NCBI RefSeq assembly: GCF_016595415.1
Contig: NZ_JAENIO010000008.1
Location: 46,180-110,179, forward strand
DNA: 64,000 nucleotides
Reading direction: 5' to 3'
DNA from: Roseibacillus ishigakijimensis
GTDB taxonomy: Bacteria; Verrucomicrobiota; Verrucomicrobiia; Verrucomicrobiales; Akkermansiaceae
The position numbers were made by a program, and so were the translations under genes. Each line of letters opens with the position of its first letter. Position 1 is the stretch's first letter. The notes beneath the pieces were generated by a model. That model was not told the origin of the DNA and did not search any database. It saw nothing but the letters and a program-made list of their open reading frames with translations. Positions 44,684 through 53,335 of the stretch are shown here, in pieces.

Positions 44684-46194
44684 ATAAGAAAATCGCTACC
44701 CCCCTCATCGTTGGTCTGGGCCTCATCATGGTCCTTTTCGTGGTCATTCAGATGCTTACCTCGGGACGGAATGCTTTGGGGGAGTTCTACAAGTATCTTC
44801 TCCCTATGGCCTTCTTTCTCGGCTTTGCTGCTCCCAAGCTGAGTCTCTACGTTTTGGCCATCTTGGCCATCTACGTTGACTTGGGCAAAAAGTTGCTGGT
44901 GGTGGGAGAGAATCTCTTCTTCACGGATTTGTTCTTCGTGCTCGGCACTCCTTCGGTTCTCCTACTTGGAGCCTGTCTCTCCCGTTCCTTGCGGCTCTTT
45001 TTCAACTGGAACTCACCAGAGGTCATGTTGGAACGGAAAAGTTTTTTGTTGTCGATAGGCGTTATGTTTGCGCTCTCCATACTTGTCCTTGCGCGTGCCG
45101 GCTTAAGCGTAGAATCGGGTAAGGATCTGGCGGTGTCTGTGGCCTATTTCGGATTACTTTTCCTTGTTCCGTCTGTGCTTCGTAGTCGAAGCGAGGTTTT
45201 TAGCTACTTGCGGTTTCTTTTTATAATTATGGTTCCCGCTGCGGGTTACGCAATTTACCACTTCTTGCACGGAATGAATGATTTCGAACTCACTTATTAC
45301 GCCTCGGGATTTTCGCGAAATGACATCTATGTTTTCAACGGGGAAGGCGTTTTTGGGCCATTTGCCTCCCAAGGGGCTCTATCCTCCGCCATGATGGCAG
45401 CAGCCGTGCTAACAGTTTCTGCGATGGTTCTTTCAAAAAGCGAACGCAGAAAATTGGTAGGCACGCCTCTCGCGTTGATTCTCATTTTGCTCTTTGTTAC
45501 CGCCGCAGTGATGTCTCTCAAACGGGGGCCTCTTCTCATTCTTCCCATGAGTCTCGCTCTTTACTTCATTCTTCGCAATCGAGCAGGATACGTGGTTATG
45601 GTCTTTGGTGGAGTAGCCTCTCTCGCTGGGCTAGTGTTTTACGGAGATTGGGTTGCTCAACAACTTCCCGAGTGGCAGCGTTGGCTCAATAGTGCCCTCA
45701 GTCTTACCGGAGATGCTGAAAAAAATCTGTTCCGTATACGAACGCTAAATGTGCGAATGGTCGAATTTTCGAGTCTAGCGGATTCTCGAAACTGGGTCCC
45801 GTTCGGTCTTCTCTTCGGACAAGGAAATGAAGCCTATGGCTATACTCTCCATGCGGGAGTGGTGTCTCTCGTTTACCGGTTGGGTTACATTCCCTTGCTC
45901 GTTCTTGCTGCTGTGGCTGTTCCTCTTTCTTGGTATCTTCATGGGATGTATCTAGAAGTTTATCGCGACGGGAAACGATTAGCGGCCTATTGCTTCTGCT
46001 TGGGTCTCGCCCTCATTATTGTACCGATGCTGGGATTTGGCGTGTGGCGAACTTTTCCGGTTCCGTATTTTCTGGGTCTCTCATTTTCGATCTTTTGGCT
46101 ATTACGCTACCTCCCTTTGAATTCGCCTGAAGCTCTTTCCGTCAGCGAACAGGAAGCGAATGAGGCTATTTTGAGTAAATCTTATGCGCAATAA
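44680..46194 (+). CDS. O-antigen polymerase/ligase-like membrane protein (Wzy candidate 1)
   Basis: The 504-residue protein has about eleven to twelve hydrophobic segments and a large periplasmic loop (residues about 315-385, with WQRWLNSALSLTGDAEKN and GLLFGQGNEAYGYTLHAG), the layout of Wzy polymerases and WaaL-type ligases. MSLKRGPLL in the middle resembles the Arg-containing motif seen in these families. With a flippase in the same locus it is the likely repeat-unit polymerase. Confidence 0.8.
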   Translation: MNKKIATPLIVGLGLIMVLFVVIQMLTSGRNALGEFYKYLLPMAFFLGFAAPKLSLYVLAILAIYVDLGKKLLVVGENLFFTDLFFVLGTPSVLLLGACLSRSLRLFFNWNSPEVMLERKSFLLSIGVMFALSILVLARAGLSVESGKDLAVSVAYFGLLFLVPSVLRSRSEVFSYLRFLFIIMVPAAGYAIYHFLHGMNDFELTYYASGFSRNDIYVFNGEGVFGPFASQGALSSAMMAAAVLTVSAMVLSKSERRKLVGTPLALILILLFVTAAVMSLKRGPLLILPMSLALYFILRNRAGYVVMVFGGVASLAGLVFYGDWVAQQLPEWQRWLNSALSLTGDAEKNLFRIRTLNVRMVEFSSLADSRNWVPFGLLFGQGNEAYGYTLHAGVVSLVYRLGYIPLLVLAAVAVPLSWYLHGMYLEVYRDGKRLAAYCFCLGLALIIVPMLGFGVWRTFPVPYFLGLSFSIFWLLRYLPLNSPEALSVSEQEANEAILSKSYAQ

Positions 46195-47062
46195 AATTAA
46201 GCAGGCCTTGATCAAAGGTTCGCCCCGCCTATATACTCAGGTTTCGCGCGCCGTTGCTTATTGTGATTACCGGGCTGAGACACGATTGATAAAAGGTAGA
46301 TCTGCAAATGACTCCGGCCCGAATTCAATCCTCTACTTTACTTATTATCGCTGTGGCTCACAGGTGTTCAAGAAGGTCCTGCAGCGACTTTTTAGGCAGC
46401 AGGAAAAAAGTTTGAGCTGGATTGATTTCGAGGCGTATCTGATGCATCGCGAGCCTGAGAAGGGTAACATTGAAGATCGCATCGGTGAATTTTTGCCCGC
46501 TTTTCGAAAGACCGGCTATTTTTACGGTCCCCATTATCACCCTGTGCGTGAGCTCATTGGTGGTTCGGAAATCAGAAGCTTTTGTTTGCTAAGAGACCCA
46601 AGGGATGTCCTCGTTTCTCATTATTATTCTCTAGGGTTTGCTCACACGGTAACAAATATGAAGGCGGTTGAGCGGAGGAAAGAGGTTGCGAGTATGTCTG
46701 TGGATGAATTCGTCTTGCATCCACATTTTTTGGGAGAAATTAAGGACCGCTATCGTGTCTATTTGGATGAATTTTATCAGTATGGCGAGTCCGAGCGATT
46801 CTTTCGTTACGAAGATATGACTAGAAACATGGGCGGCTTTCTTGCCGCGTTCGCCTCATCTTGCCAGTTAGATGTTTCTCTGGAAGATATCGAGAAAGTC
46901 TGTCAAGGCGTGATCACTGAATCAGTGAAGGAGAATAAGATCTCGCATAGGCGTAGTGGGAAGTGGGGCCAGTTTCGTTCGAAGCTTGAACCGGAGACTC
47001 TCGAGCGACTTGAGGAAGAGCTGGGAGACCTTCTGGAACCATGGCGTGATCTCTCCTCTTAA
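46184..47062 (+). CDS. Sulfotransferase 3
   Basis: The 292-residue protein has a 5'-PSB-like ILYFTYYRCGSQVFKKVL (residues about 49-66), where Arg replaces the usual Lys, and a 3'-PB motif CLLRDPRDVLVSHYYS (about 134-149) typical of sulfotransferases. ERFFRYEDM in the second half is also family-like. The altered first motif lowers certainty about activity. It overlaps the polymerase gene by 11 bases. Confidence 0.82.
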   Translation: MRNKIKQALIKGSPRLYTQVSRAVAYCDYRAETRLIKGRSANDSGPNSILYFTYYRCGSQVFKKVLQRLFRQQEKSLSWIDFEAYLMHREPEKGNIEDRIGEFLPAFRKTGYFYGPHYHPVRELIGGSEIRSFCLLRDPRDVLVSHYYSLGFAHTVTNMKAVERRKEVASMSVDEFVLHPHFLGEIKDRYRVYLDEFYQYGESERFFRYEDMTRNMGGFLAAFASSCQLDVSLEDIEKVCQGVITESVKENKISHRRSGKWGQFRSKLEPETLERLEEELGDLLEPWRDLSS

Positions 47063-47087
47063 GACAATCCGGAGAGCCCTTCTTGTT

Positions 47088-48260
47088 ATGAAAATTGCTT
47101 CCTTGTTTTCATTAAGCTCTTTACGGCGAGAGACGTCTTCTGGAAGGGTCTATTATGCTGAAATCGATGGACTTCGATTCGTGGCTATCTTCATGGTTCT
47201 CCTTCTCCACGTTTTGGGTCGCTGTCTCGCTACCGGCTATTTCGGGGAAGTCGGTGAGATCAAGCACAACATTCCCTTTATCGGTTCGGGAGGGAAAGGG
47301 GTTAAGCTCTTCTTTGCTATTAGCGGTTTTATTATTTCTCTTAAATTCGTAAAGGAACGGCTGGAGGGAAGCCGGGCTGACTTGAGGAAGTATTTTGGTC
47401 GGCGGTTGACCCGGCTCGAGCCTCCCTATGTAATTAGTTTGTTGGGGGTGTATCTTCTTGCTATTGCTTTGAATGAGGAGGGTTTGTCTCTTTTACAGTA
47501 TGGGAAAGATTTCTTCGTTCGTCTCTTCTACTTGAGTGGGCTCGTGTATGGGGAGGTGCCTCCACTCAACGCGGTCACTTGGTCATTAGAAGTTGAAATT
47601 CTCTTCTACATTCTGGCGCCCTTGTTTGCTTTGGTCTTTTGTTCACGGTTCCCTGTGGTTGTTTACGCGATGCTTCTGGGGCTTATTCTTGCTTCAGCGT
47701 TATTTGGGTCCGATCTTCTAGACTTGGACCGTCGCTTTTACACCACACCTTTTCCTTATTTGCATTATTTTTTAACTGGATTTCTCCTATCGTATTACCA
47801 TGTTTGTGTAGGAAAGGTGCCTGTTAACGAAAAGATTCTTGATGTTCTCGGGTTCCTGGCGCTCATGTTTTTCTTTTATGATTCGGGTAATGGGGTGCTA
47901 GACGTGGCTAGTTTGATTGTCATCTTTTGCGCGGCCCTTTATGGTCATTGGTTTAAGAGAGCGCTTAGTGTGTCTTGGGTTTCAGTGGTTGGTGGGATGT
48001 GCTACTCGATTTACCTGATTCATATGCCTCTCTTAACGGCTGTTTCGCGAGTTGTAGTCGATAAACAGGACTCTTTGGTTGTTTCTTATGTGAAGTTAGC
48101 ATTGATCGGGTTGCCGGTAGTTGGAGTGGCATCCCTTGTTTTTTATGTTCTTATCGAACGCCCTTGCATGAACCCCAAGTGGCCGGAGGCTCTGAGGATA
48201 TGGCTGAGGTCCTCATGGAAGAAGGTGAAGGGGGAGCAGGGAACGCAAACGGAGAGTTGA
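47088..48260 (+). CDS. Acyltransferase 3 family integral membrane protein (copy 2)
   Basis: The 390-residue protein has the family motifs EIDGLRFVAIFMVLLLHVLGR with the key His, KLFFAISGFIISL, and GRRLTRLEPPY, about ten membrane helices and VGGMCYSIYLIHMPL near the C-terminus. It likely O-acylates a sugar. GGAGAG lies about 12 bases before the ATG at 47088; codons further upstream lie inside the sulfotransferase gene. It marks the end of the AT-rich core. Confidence 0.9.
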   Translation: MKIASLFSLSSLRRETSSGRVYYAEIDGLRFVAIFMVLLLHVLGRCLATGYFGEVGEIKHNIPFIGSGGKGVKLFFAISGFIISLKFVKERLEGSRADLRKYFGRRLTRLEPPYVISLLGVYLLAIALNEEGLSLLQYGKDFFVRLFYLSGLVYGEVPPLNAVTWSLEVEILFYILAPLFALVFCSRFPVVVYAMLLGLILASALFGSDLLDLDRRFYTTPFPYLHYFLTGFLLSYYHVCVGKVPVNEKILDVLGFLALMFFFYDSGNGVLDVASLIVIFCAALYGHWFKRALSVSWVSVVGGMCYSIYLIHMPLLTAVSRVVVDKQDSLVVSYVKLALIGLPVVGVASLVFYVLIERPCMNPKWPEALRIWLRSSWKKVKGEQGTQTES

Positions 48261-48263
48261 GAT

Positions 48264-49364
48264 TTGGCAACGTTGAGGCAGGTCCATTGGTATGGCGCTC
48301 ACTATGAAGAGGTTAGTATTTCGATGGATGTTTACCGGCAGCGCCTGCAGGAGCAGGTGCGGGTGGACGATCCTTATTCGTTGAAGGTCTGGCCCCCGGG
48401 GCCCTTGCCGGTGGATCGGGCCAAGCGACGACTCCCTCGGGCGCTGGGCAAATATGTCGGCTATCCGTGGCGAATTTGGCGGGAGAGTGGGAAAGCTTCT
48501 CTGGTTCATTTTCTCGACCATTCCAGTGGCCACCTCTTGCCCCGGGTGCGGGAAGGAGCGCGCACGGTGGTGACGCTACATGATTTGATTCCCCTGCAGG
48601 AATCAGGGGGACTGAGCCCGCGCCAATTGGAGCGTTTCCGTTCGGTGGTGGACAATCTGCGCCGGGCGGATCGGGTAGTGGCGGTTTCGGAGTATTCGCG
48701 TCAGGAGGCGATTGCTCTTTTGAACTTGAGAGAAGAAAAGGTGGTGGTGGTTCCCAATGGCGTGACCGTTCCGGAGCTTTTGCCGGAGCATTGTGAACTC
48801 TGTGACCGTTTGCGGAAAGCGGGTGCGACTCGGATAGCCCTGTCGGTGGGAAGCTCTCTGGAGCGTAAGAATTTGGCTCTGCTCCCGGGTTTGATGGCGG
48901 AAGCCCGCCGCGTGAGTGGGAAGGAGTGGGCTTTGCTGCGGGTGGGATCTCCAATGCCGGAGGAATTGCGGCGCACTTTGTTTGCAGAGTTGGGAGAAGA
49001 CCGTCTATTAGAGGCGGGGCGGGTTGAAGACGAGACTTTGTCGGCGGCCTACACGGCGGCGGATGTCGTTGTGATTCCTTCGCTGCGGGAGGGCTTCGGC
49101 CTGCCTGTGCTGGAGGGTTTCGCGCACGGGACTCCCGTTGCTTGTAGTGATGCCACGAGCCTGCCCGAGGTGGCCGGGGGCTTGGGCTCTCTCTTTGATC
49201 CTGGCGACGAGAAGGAGGCAGGACGGCGGCTGGTAGAGGCTGCCCACCGCGGAGGAGAAGAGGGTTTTCGGCGAGAACTACGTGAGCGGGCGAAAGAATT
49301 CTCCTGGCGCCGAACCCTGGAAGGCTTTTATGCGGTGTATGGGGAGTTGTTGGGAGAAGATTGA
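48264..49364 (+). CDS. Glycosyltransferase, family 4
   Basis: The 366-residue GT-B enzyme has TVVTLHDLIPLQESGG, VVAVSEYSRQEAI, VVVVPNGVTVPE, ALSVGSSLERKNLALLPGL, and PSLREGFGLPVLEGFAHGTPVACS with the E-x7-E motif near residue 278 (in parts). These are typical of mannosyltransferase-like GT4 members. The start is TTG at 48264 behind GGAGAG; an in-frame ATG at 48324 would remove the first strand. Donor unknown. Confidence 0.9.
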   Translation: MATLRQVHWYGAHYEEVSISMDVYRQRLQEQVRVDDPYSLKVWPPGPLPVDRAKRRLPRALGKYVGYPWRIWRESGKASLVHFLDHSSGHLLPRVREGARTVVTLHDLIPLQESGGLSPRQLERFRSVVDNLRRADRVVAVSEYSRQEAIALLNLREEKVVVVPNGVTVPELLPEHCELCDRLRKAGATRIALSVGSSLERKNLALLPGLMAEARRVSGKEWALLRVGSPMPEELRRTLFAELGEDRLLEAGRVEDETLSAAYTAADVVVIPSLREGFGLPVLEGFAHGTPVACSDATSLPEVAGGLGSLFDPGDEKEAGRRLVEAAHRGGEEGFRRELRERAKEFSWRRTLEGFYAVYGELLGED

Positions 49365-49391
49365 TATTATGGGAATCGGGGAGAGGTAAGG

Positions 49392-50375
49392 ATGGAGACG
49401 AAGATGAGAAAGGTGTTTTTGACGGGTGCATCCGGGTTTATTGGCACGCATTTGATTGAGCATTTTGAGGCTCAGGGTTGCGAGATTATGAATTTTGATT
49501 GTGCTCCGCCGCAAAAAAGCGAGCAGAAAAAGTATTGGCGGGAGGGGAGCATCATGGAGGGGTCGGCTTTGGCGGGAGCTTTGGCCGATTTCGGTCCCGA
49601 GGTGATGATTCACCTGGCGGCGCGCACCGACTGTGTGGAGGACACCACGGTGGAGGAGGGTTATGAGGTCAACACCGTAGGCGTGCGCAAGGTGTGTGAG
49701 GCCATCAAAAAGACTCCTTCCCTGCAACGAGTCATTATGACTTCGACCCAGTATGTTAGTGGGCCTGGCCGCTTGCCCGAGCATGATGAGGATTATTTTC
49801 CGCACACGGTTTATGGGCAGAGTAAGGTGGAAGGGGAGAAGATTGTGCGGGCGGCCGAATTGCCCATGAGCTGGTGTTTTATCCGGCCGGTGAACATTTG
49901 GGGTCCTTATCATGCCCGTTATGGCAGGGAGTTCTGGCGAATCGCTGCCAAGGGTCTTTATTTGCATCCCGGGGTTCCGAGCCCGACCCGTGCTTATGGT
50001 TACATCGGCAATGTGGTGTGGCAGATTGATCAGATTCTTCAGGCGAAGGAGGAGACGATCCAGGGACAGGCGATTTACGTGGGAGATCCCGCCATCCCCA
50101 TCGACCGGTGGTCGAAGGGATTCGTGCGGGAGTTCCGGGGCAAGGATCCGCTGGAGTTGCCTTATCCGGTCTTGCAGCTGATTGCGCGAGTGGGCGATTT
50201 GATTTCTAGTGTGCAAGGCAAGCCCTTTTATTTGACCAGTTCCCGTCTCAATAGCATGACGGAGGATTATTTGGCTCCGGTCGAGAAGACTTACGAACTC
50301 TTCGGTCCGCCTCCCTACACCTTGGAAGAGGGGATTGGAGAAACGGCGGAATGGTACCGGAGGGAACACGCCTAG
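49392..50375 (+). CDS. NAD-dependent epimerase/dehydratase (extended SDR)
   Basis: The 327-residue protein has the nucleotide-binding motif LTGASGFIGTHLIEHF (residues about 10-25), IHLAARTDCVEDTTVEEGYEVN (in parts), the catalytic TSTQYVSG and VYGQSKVEGEK (Tyr-x-x-x-Lys), and RPVNIWGPYHARY. It is a nucleotide-sugar or related modifying enzyme, but the substrate cannot be assigned. GTAAGG precedes the ATG at 49392; an ATG at 49404 is possible. Confidence 0.88.
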   Translation: METKMRKVFLTGASGFIGTHLIEHFEAQGCEIMNFDCAPPQKSEQKKYWREGSIMEGSALAGALADFGPEVMIHLAARTDCVEDTTVEEGYEVNTVGVRKVCEAIKKTPSLQRVIMTSTQYVSGPGRLPEHDEDYFPHTVYGQSKVEGEKIVRAAELPMSWCFIRPVNIWGPYHARYGREFWRIAAKGLYLHPGVPSPTRAYGYIGNVVWQIDQILQAKEETIQGQAIYVGDPAIPIDRWSKGFVREFRGKDPLELPYPVLQLIARVGDLISSVQGKPFYLTSSRLNSMTEDYLAPVEKTYELFGPPPYTLEEGIGETAEWYRREHA

Positions 50376-50407
50376 GGAGGCTTCTCAAATCGAGGAAATA
50401 AGAGCTT

Positions 50408-51538
50408 ATGGCGAGACGCAAACGAGGAGCTGTGGTAGTAGCGGGGCAGATGCCGCCGCCGGTAGGTGGGCAGAACCTGAACGTGCAGCGTGTCTATCAG
50501 CTTCTTCGCAAGGAGGAGGAAGGTCCCGTCAGGCATTGGCGGTTCAATTTCACCAAGGATAGCGCAAACTTTAGTAGCGTGGGTCTGGACAAGGTTCTGG
50601 AACTTGTGCGGGTGGTAGGACGTTTGCTCCGGCTCCGTCTCGAGGGAGCCATCGATGTCATCATCTATCCGGTGGGGGGCCCTCATCTGGCGCCTGTTCT
50701 GCGAGATGCCCTTTTGCTGCCTTGGGCCTATCTGTTTTCTCGCCGGGTTTTTCTTCATTTCCGAGCAGCGGGACTGAAGGAGTATTTGGAGAGTTGTCCC
50801 CGGTGGTTGGCGCAGGTGGCCCGTTCTATCTATCAGCGCGCAGACCGGGCGATCGTGCTTTCCCAATTTGGCTCCCGGGACGCGGAGGCCGCGGGTCTTA
50901 AAGATTGTTTCGTCATGCCCAATGGTTTGGAGGACACCTTGGGAGAGGGGAGCGGGCAAAGCTTGCGAAGTTCGAGCGAGACGCGCACCATCGCGCTGAG
51001 TGTGGGACACCTTTGTCACGAAAAAGGAACCCCGGAGCTCCTGCGGGCTTTCGGACAGATACAAGGCGACTATCCCGATCTCGAGTTGCATCTGGTGGGC
51101 GAGCCTGCGCGCGACTTGACTCATACTGATTTGGAGAATTTACGGGCGGAATGTTCAGATCCCGATAGGGTGAAGTTCCGGGGCTTGCTGAAAGGTGAGG
51201 CTTTGGCGGAGGCCTATCGTAATGCCCACCTCTTTGTCTTCTCAACCGTTGCTCCCTACGAGTCGTTTGGGATGGTGGCTATAGAGGCCATGCATTGGTC
51301 GCTGCCCATCGTCGCTACGGACTGGCGAGCGAATCGGGAGGTTTGTGGCGAGGGTGAGGGGGTGGTCTTCGCTGAAGGAGTGGAAGAAGATTTGACCGGG
51401 GGGCTCACCACTGCTCTGTTGAAAGCCTTGGCTGCCAAAGAACAATGGCCCCAGTGGGGGCGAGCGAATCGAAAACGTTATGAAGACCTCTATTCGATCG
51501 AGAAGTTGCGGGTGCGTTTGCGTGAACTCTTGGCGTAA
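50408..51538 (+). CDS. Glycosyltransferase, family 4
   Basis: The 376-residue GT-B enzyme opens with GAVVVAGQMPPPVGGQNLNVQR (in parts), a pattern seen in several exopolysaccharide GT4 enzymes. It continues with DRAIVLSQFGSRDAE, VMPNGLEDTLGE, SVGHLCHEKGTPELLRAF and FSTVAPYESFGMVAIEAMHWSLPIVATDW near residue 290 (in parts). The donor is unknown. It is followed 15 bases later by the exosortase gene. Confidence 0.9.
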   Translation: MARRKRGAVVVAGQMPPPVGGQNLNVQRVYQLLRKEEEGPVRHWRFNFTKDSANFSSVGLDKVLELVRVVGRLLRLRLEGAIDVIIYPVGGPHLAPVLRDALLLPWAYLFSRRVFLHFRAAGLKEYLESCPRWLAQVARSIYQRADRAIVLSQFGSRDAEAAGLKDCFVMPNGLEDTLGEGSGQSLRSSSETRTIALSVGHLCHEKGTPELLRAFGQIQGDYPDLELHLVGEPARDLTHTDLENLRAECSDPDRVKFRGLLKGEALAEAYRNAHLFVFSTVAPYESFGMVAIEAMHWSLPIVATDWRANREVCGEGEGVVFAEGVEEDLTGGLTTALLKALAAKEQWPQWGRANRKRYEDLYSIEKLRVRLRELLA

Positions 51539-51553
51539 TAAGTTTCGGCAATA

Positions 51554-52543
51554 ATGATGATGATTTCACCCAAAATCGGCATGGGATTGGTGGTAGCGGT
51601 GCTTTTTGCGCTGCTTTTTGTGATGCTGAGCTATTCCTCGGGATATGGCCAGGTCATTGATGGCGAGGTGCGGTTCATCCGTAAGCCTCTGGTGACGCAT
51701 ATTGTGAAGGATTACCGGCTCGACGGGGGGGAGTGGAGTTTTGGCTATTTTGTGCCCGTTGCGGTGGCTGGTCTGTTTTGGCTGCGGCGAAAAGAGTTGC
51801 TGAATACGGCAGTGGAGCCGGCTCTCGTGGGAGGGGGGGCTTTTCTCGTTTTTGGCTTTTTATTCTATTGGGCGGGCTATCGGGGAGAGCAGAAGTATTT
51901 TGGCTATGCTGCGGGGCAGATCCTCGTGCTGGGAACCATTCTCTGGTTTCTCGGCTGGAGGTGGTTTGGTAAGCTGTTTTGGCTCTGGATGTTGTTGGGG
52001 ATGATGTGGCCTTGGCGGTTTCTCATCGAACGGGTCTCGGCTCCTCTGCAACTGATCATGATCAAGCTGACTTCGTGGTTTCTCAATGTGGTGGGAGCCG
52101 GCGCGGTGGCCAGTGGCAGTTCCTTGAGCACCTCCGCCTTGGATCCGGTCACAGGCGATCCGATTGCTCTGGATGTGCATGCGGCTTGTTCCGGGATGCG
52201 CTCTCTTTTTGCGTTGGTGATGATTGGGCTCGTTTTCTCTTTCTTGCGAGTGAAGGAGGAGTGGAAGCGTTGGGTGCTGATGGCTTGTGTGCCTTTGGTC
52301 GCGGTGGCGGGAAACTTTGTGCGCATTTTGATGCTCTTCGGGGGCTCGGCGGTGTGGGGCACGGACTTTGCGGTGGGAGAGGGGCATGAGATGTCCACTT
52401 TTCACCTCGTGGCGGGTTTGATGGTTTTTGTTGTCGCGCTGGTGCTCCTTTCGCTGATGGTGGCGGTGATGGAGGGAGGTTGGCAGAAGGTCTTCAAGCG
52501 CTCCAAAGTGGTGCGACGGGAGGTGTCGCGGGAGGTGGGTTGA
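51554..52543 (+). CDS. Exosortase (EpsH/Xrt family)
   Basis: Exosortases are integral-membrane cysteine transpeptidase-like enzymes that process PEP-CTERM-type C-terminal signals of exported proteins. The 329-residue protein has about eight to nine membrane helices and the catalytic set Cys212 (HAACSGMRSL), Arg257 (AGNFVRILML) and His278 or His284 (GEGHEMSTFHLVAG). GAGAVASGSSL lies before the Cys loop. The next gene is its usual EpsI-type partner. No protein with a visible PEP-CTERM tail is encoded in this window. Confidence 0.92.
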   Translation: MMMISPKIGMGLVVAVLFALLFVMLSYSSGYGQVIDGEVRFIRKPLVTHIVKDYRLDGGEWSFGYFVPVAVAGLFWLRRKELLNTAVEPALVGGGAFLVFGFLFYWAGYRGEQKYFGYAAGQILVLGTILWFLGWRWFGKLFWLWMLLGMMWPWRFLIERVSAPLQLIMIKLTSWFLNVVGAGAVASGSSLSTSALDPVTGDPIALDVHAACSGMRSLFALVMIGLVFSFLRVKEEWKRWVLMACVPLVAVAGNFVRILMLFGGSAVWGTDFAVGEGHEMSTFHLVAGLMVFVVALVLLSLMVAVMEGGWQKVFKRSKVVRREVSREVG

Positions 52544-52569
52544 GTCTTGTTGGGGTGGAAAGGACGAAC

Positions 52570-53322
52570 ATGAATCTGACAATACGAACGCTCATTTTTG
52601 CTCTGCTGGGCCTCACGACCTTGGTTTGCTGCCGCTTTTTCAGCGATGCGGAGACCAATCCCGAGGCCGGCATAGTAGTCTGGTTGCCTGATGATTTGGT
52701 GGGCTACGAAATCCGGGGGGGAGTGATGAGTAAGGAGGAGAAGGAGTGGTTGCCCAAGGACACTACTTTTTTGAAGCGGGAATACACACCGGATTGGATG
52801 GGACCGGAACGGGCGTTGGAGAATCGGGTGAGTGCTACGCTCATTGTGGCGGGTTCGGATTCGCGCAGCCTGCATCGACCTCAGGTCTGCTTGCGGGCGC
52901 AGAATTGGACCATTGCCAAGCGTGAGGTAGTGGAAATTGCTACGGCAGGCGGGCCGTTGCAGGTGATGGATTTTCATCTGGTGCAGGCCTTGCGCAACGA
53001 GGATGGCAGTACGCGTTTCGGGCCCGACGGGGAGCCTTTGCAGATGAAGGCGCATTATGTCTATTGGTGGATTGGACCGGATGCCTCGACGCCGTCGGAT
53101 GAAGAGCGGGTGTGGCTGGAAGTTTGGAATTCCATTTTGAAAGGGCGGCGGGAGCGCTGGGCTTATCCCAGTGTGATGTCTTGGGTGGGCAGCGATGGGA
53201 AGCGGGCTCCAGCGCAAGAGCGGGCCTACGAGTTTATTGCCAGGTATGCGCCTCATTTTCAGAAATCGCTGGGAGCGGTGGACCGTGAGGATGCGGTGCC
53301 ATTGAAGGCAATCGCGGAGTGA
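52570..53322 (+). CDS. Exosortase-associated EpsI-family protein
   Basis: The 250-residue protein has one N-terminal hydrophobic helix (LIFALLGLTTLVCC) and an extracytoplasmic EpsI-like domain. ATLIVAGSDSRSLHRPQVCLRAQNW (in parts) carries the conserved H-P-x-x-C region, and AHYVYWWIGPDAST matches the YWY stretch. EpsI domains are usually next to, or fused to, exosortases in exopolysaccharide loci. The molecular role is not known. It follows the exosortase by 26 bases. Confidence 0.88.
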   Translation: MNLTIRTLIFALLGLTTLVCCRFFSDAETNPEAGIVVWLPDDLVGYEIRGGVMSKEEKEWLPKDTTFLKREYTPDWMGPERALENRVSATLIVAGSDSRSLHRPQVCLRAQNWTIAKREVVEIATAGGPLQVMDFHLVQALRNEDGSTRFGPDGEPLQMKAHYVYWWIGPDASTPSDEERVWLEVWNSILKGRRERWAYPSVMSWVGSDGKRAPAQERAYEFIARYAPHFQKSLGAVDREDAVPLKAIAE

Positions 53323-53335
53323 GGAGAGAGGTGAG

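Noticed and set aside
48313..49431. A Pro/Ser-rich 372-codon minus-strand frame opposite the GT4 gene
   Set aside because: Low-complexity shadow of a GC-rich gene; the plus-strand GT4 motifs are intact.
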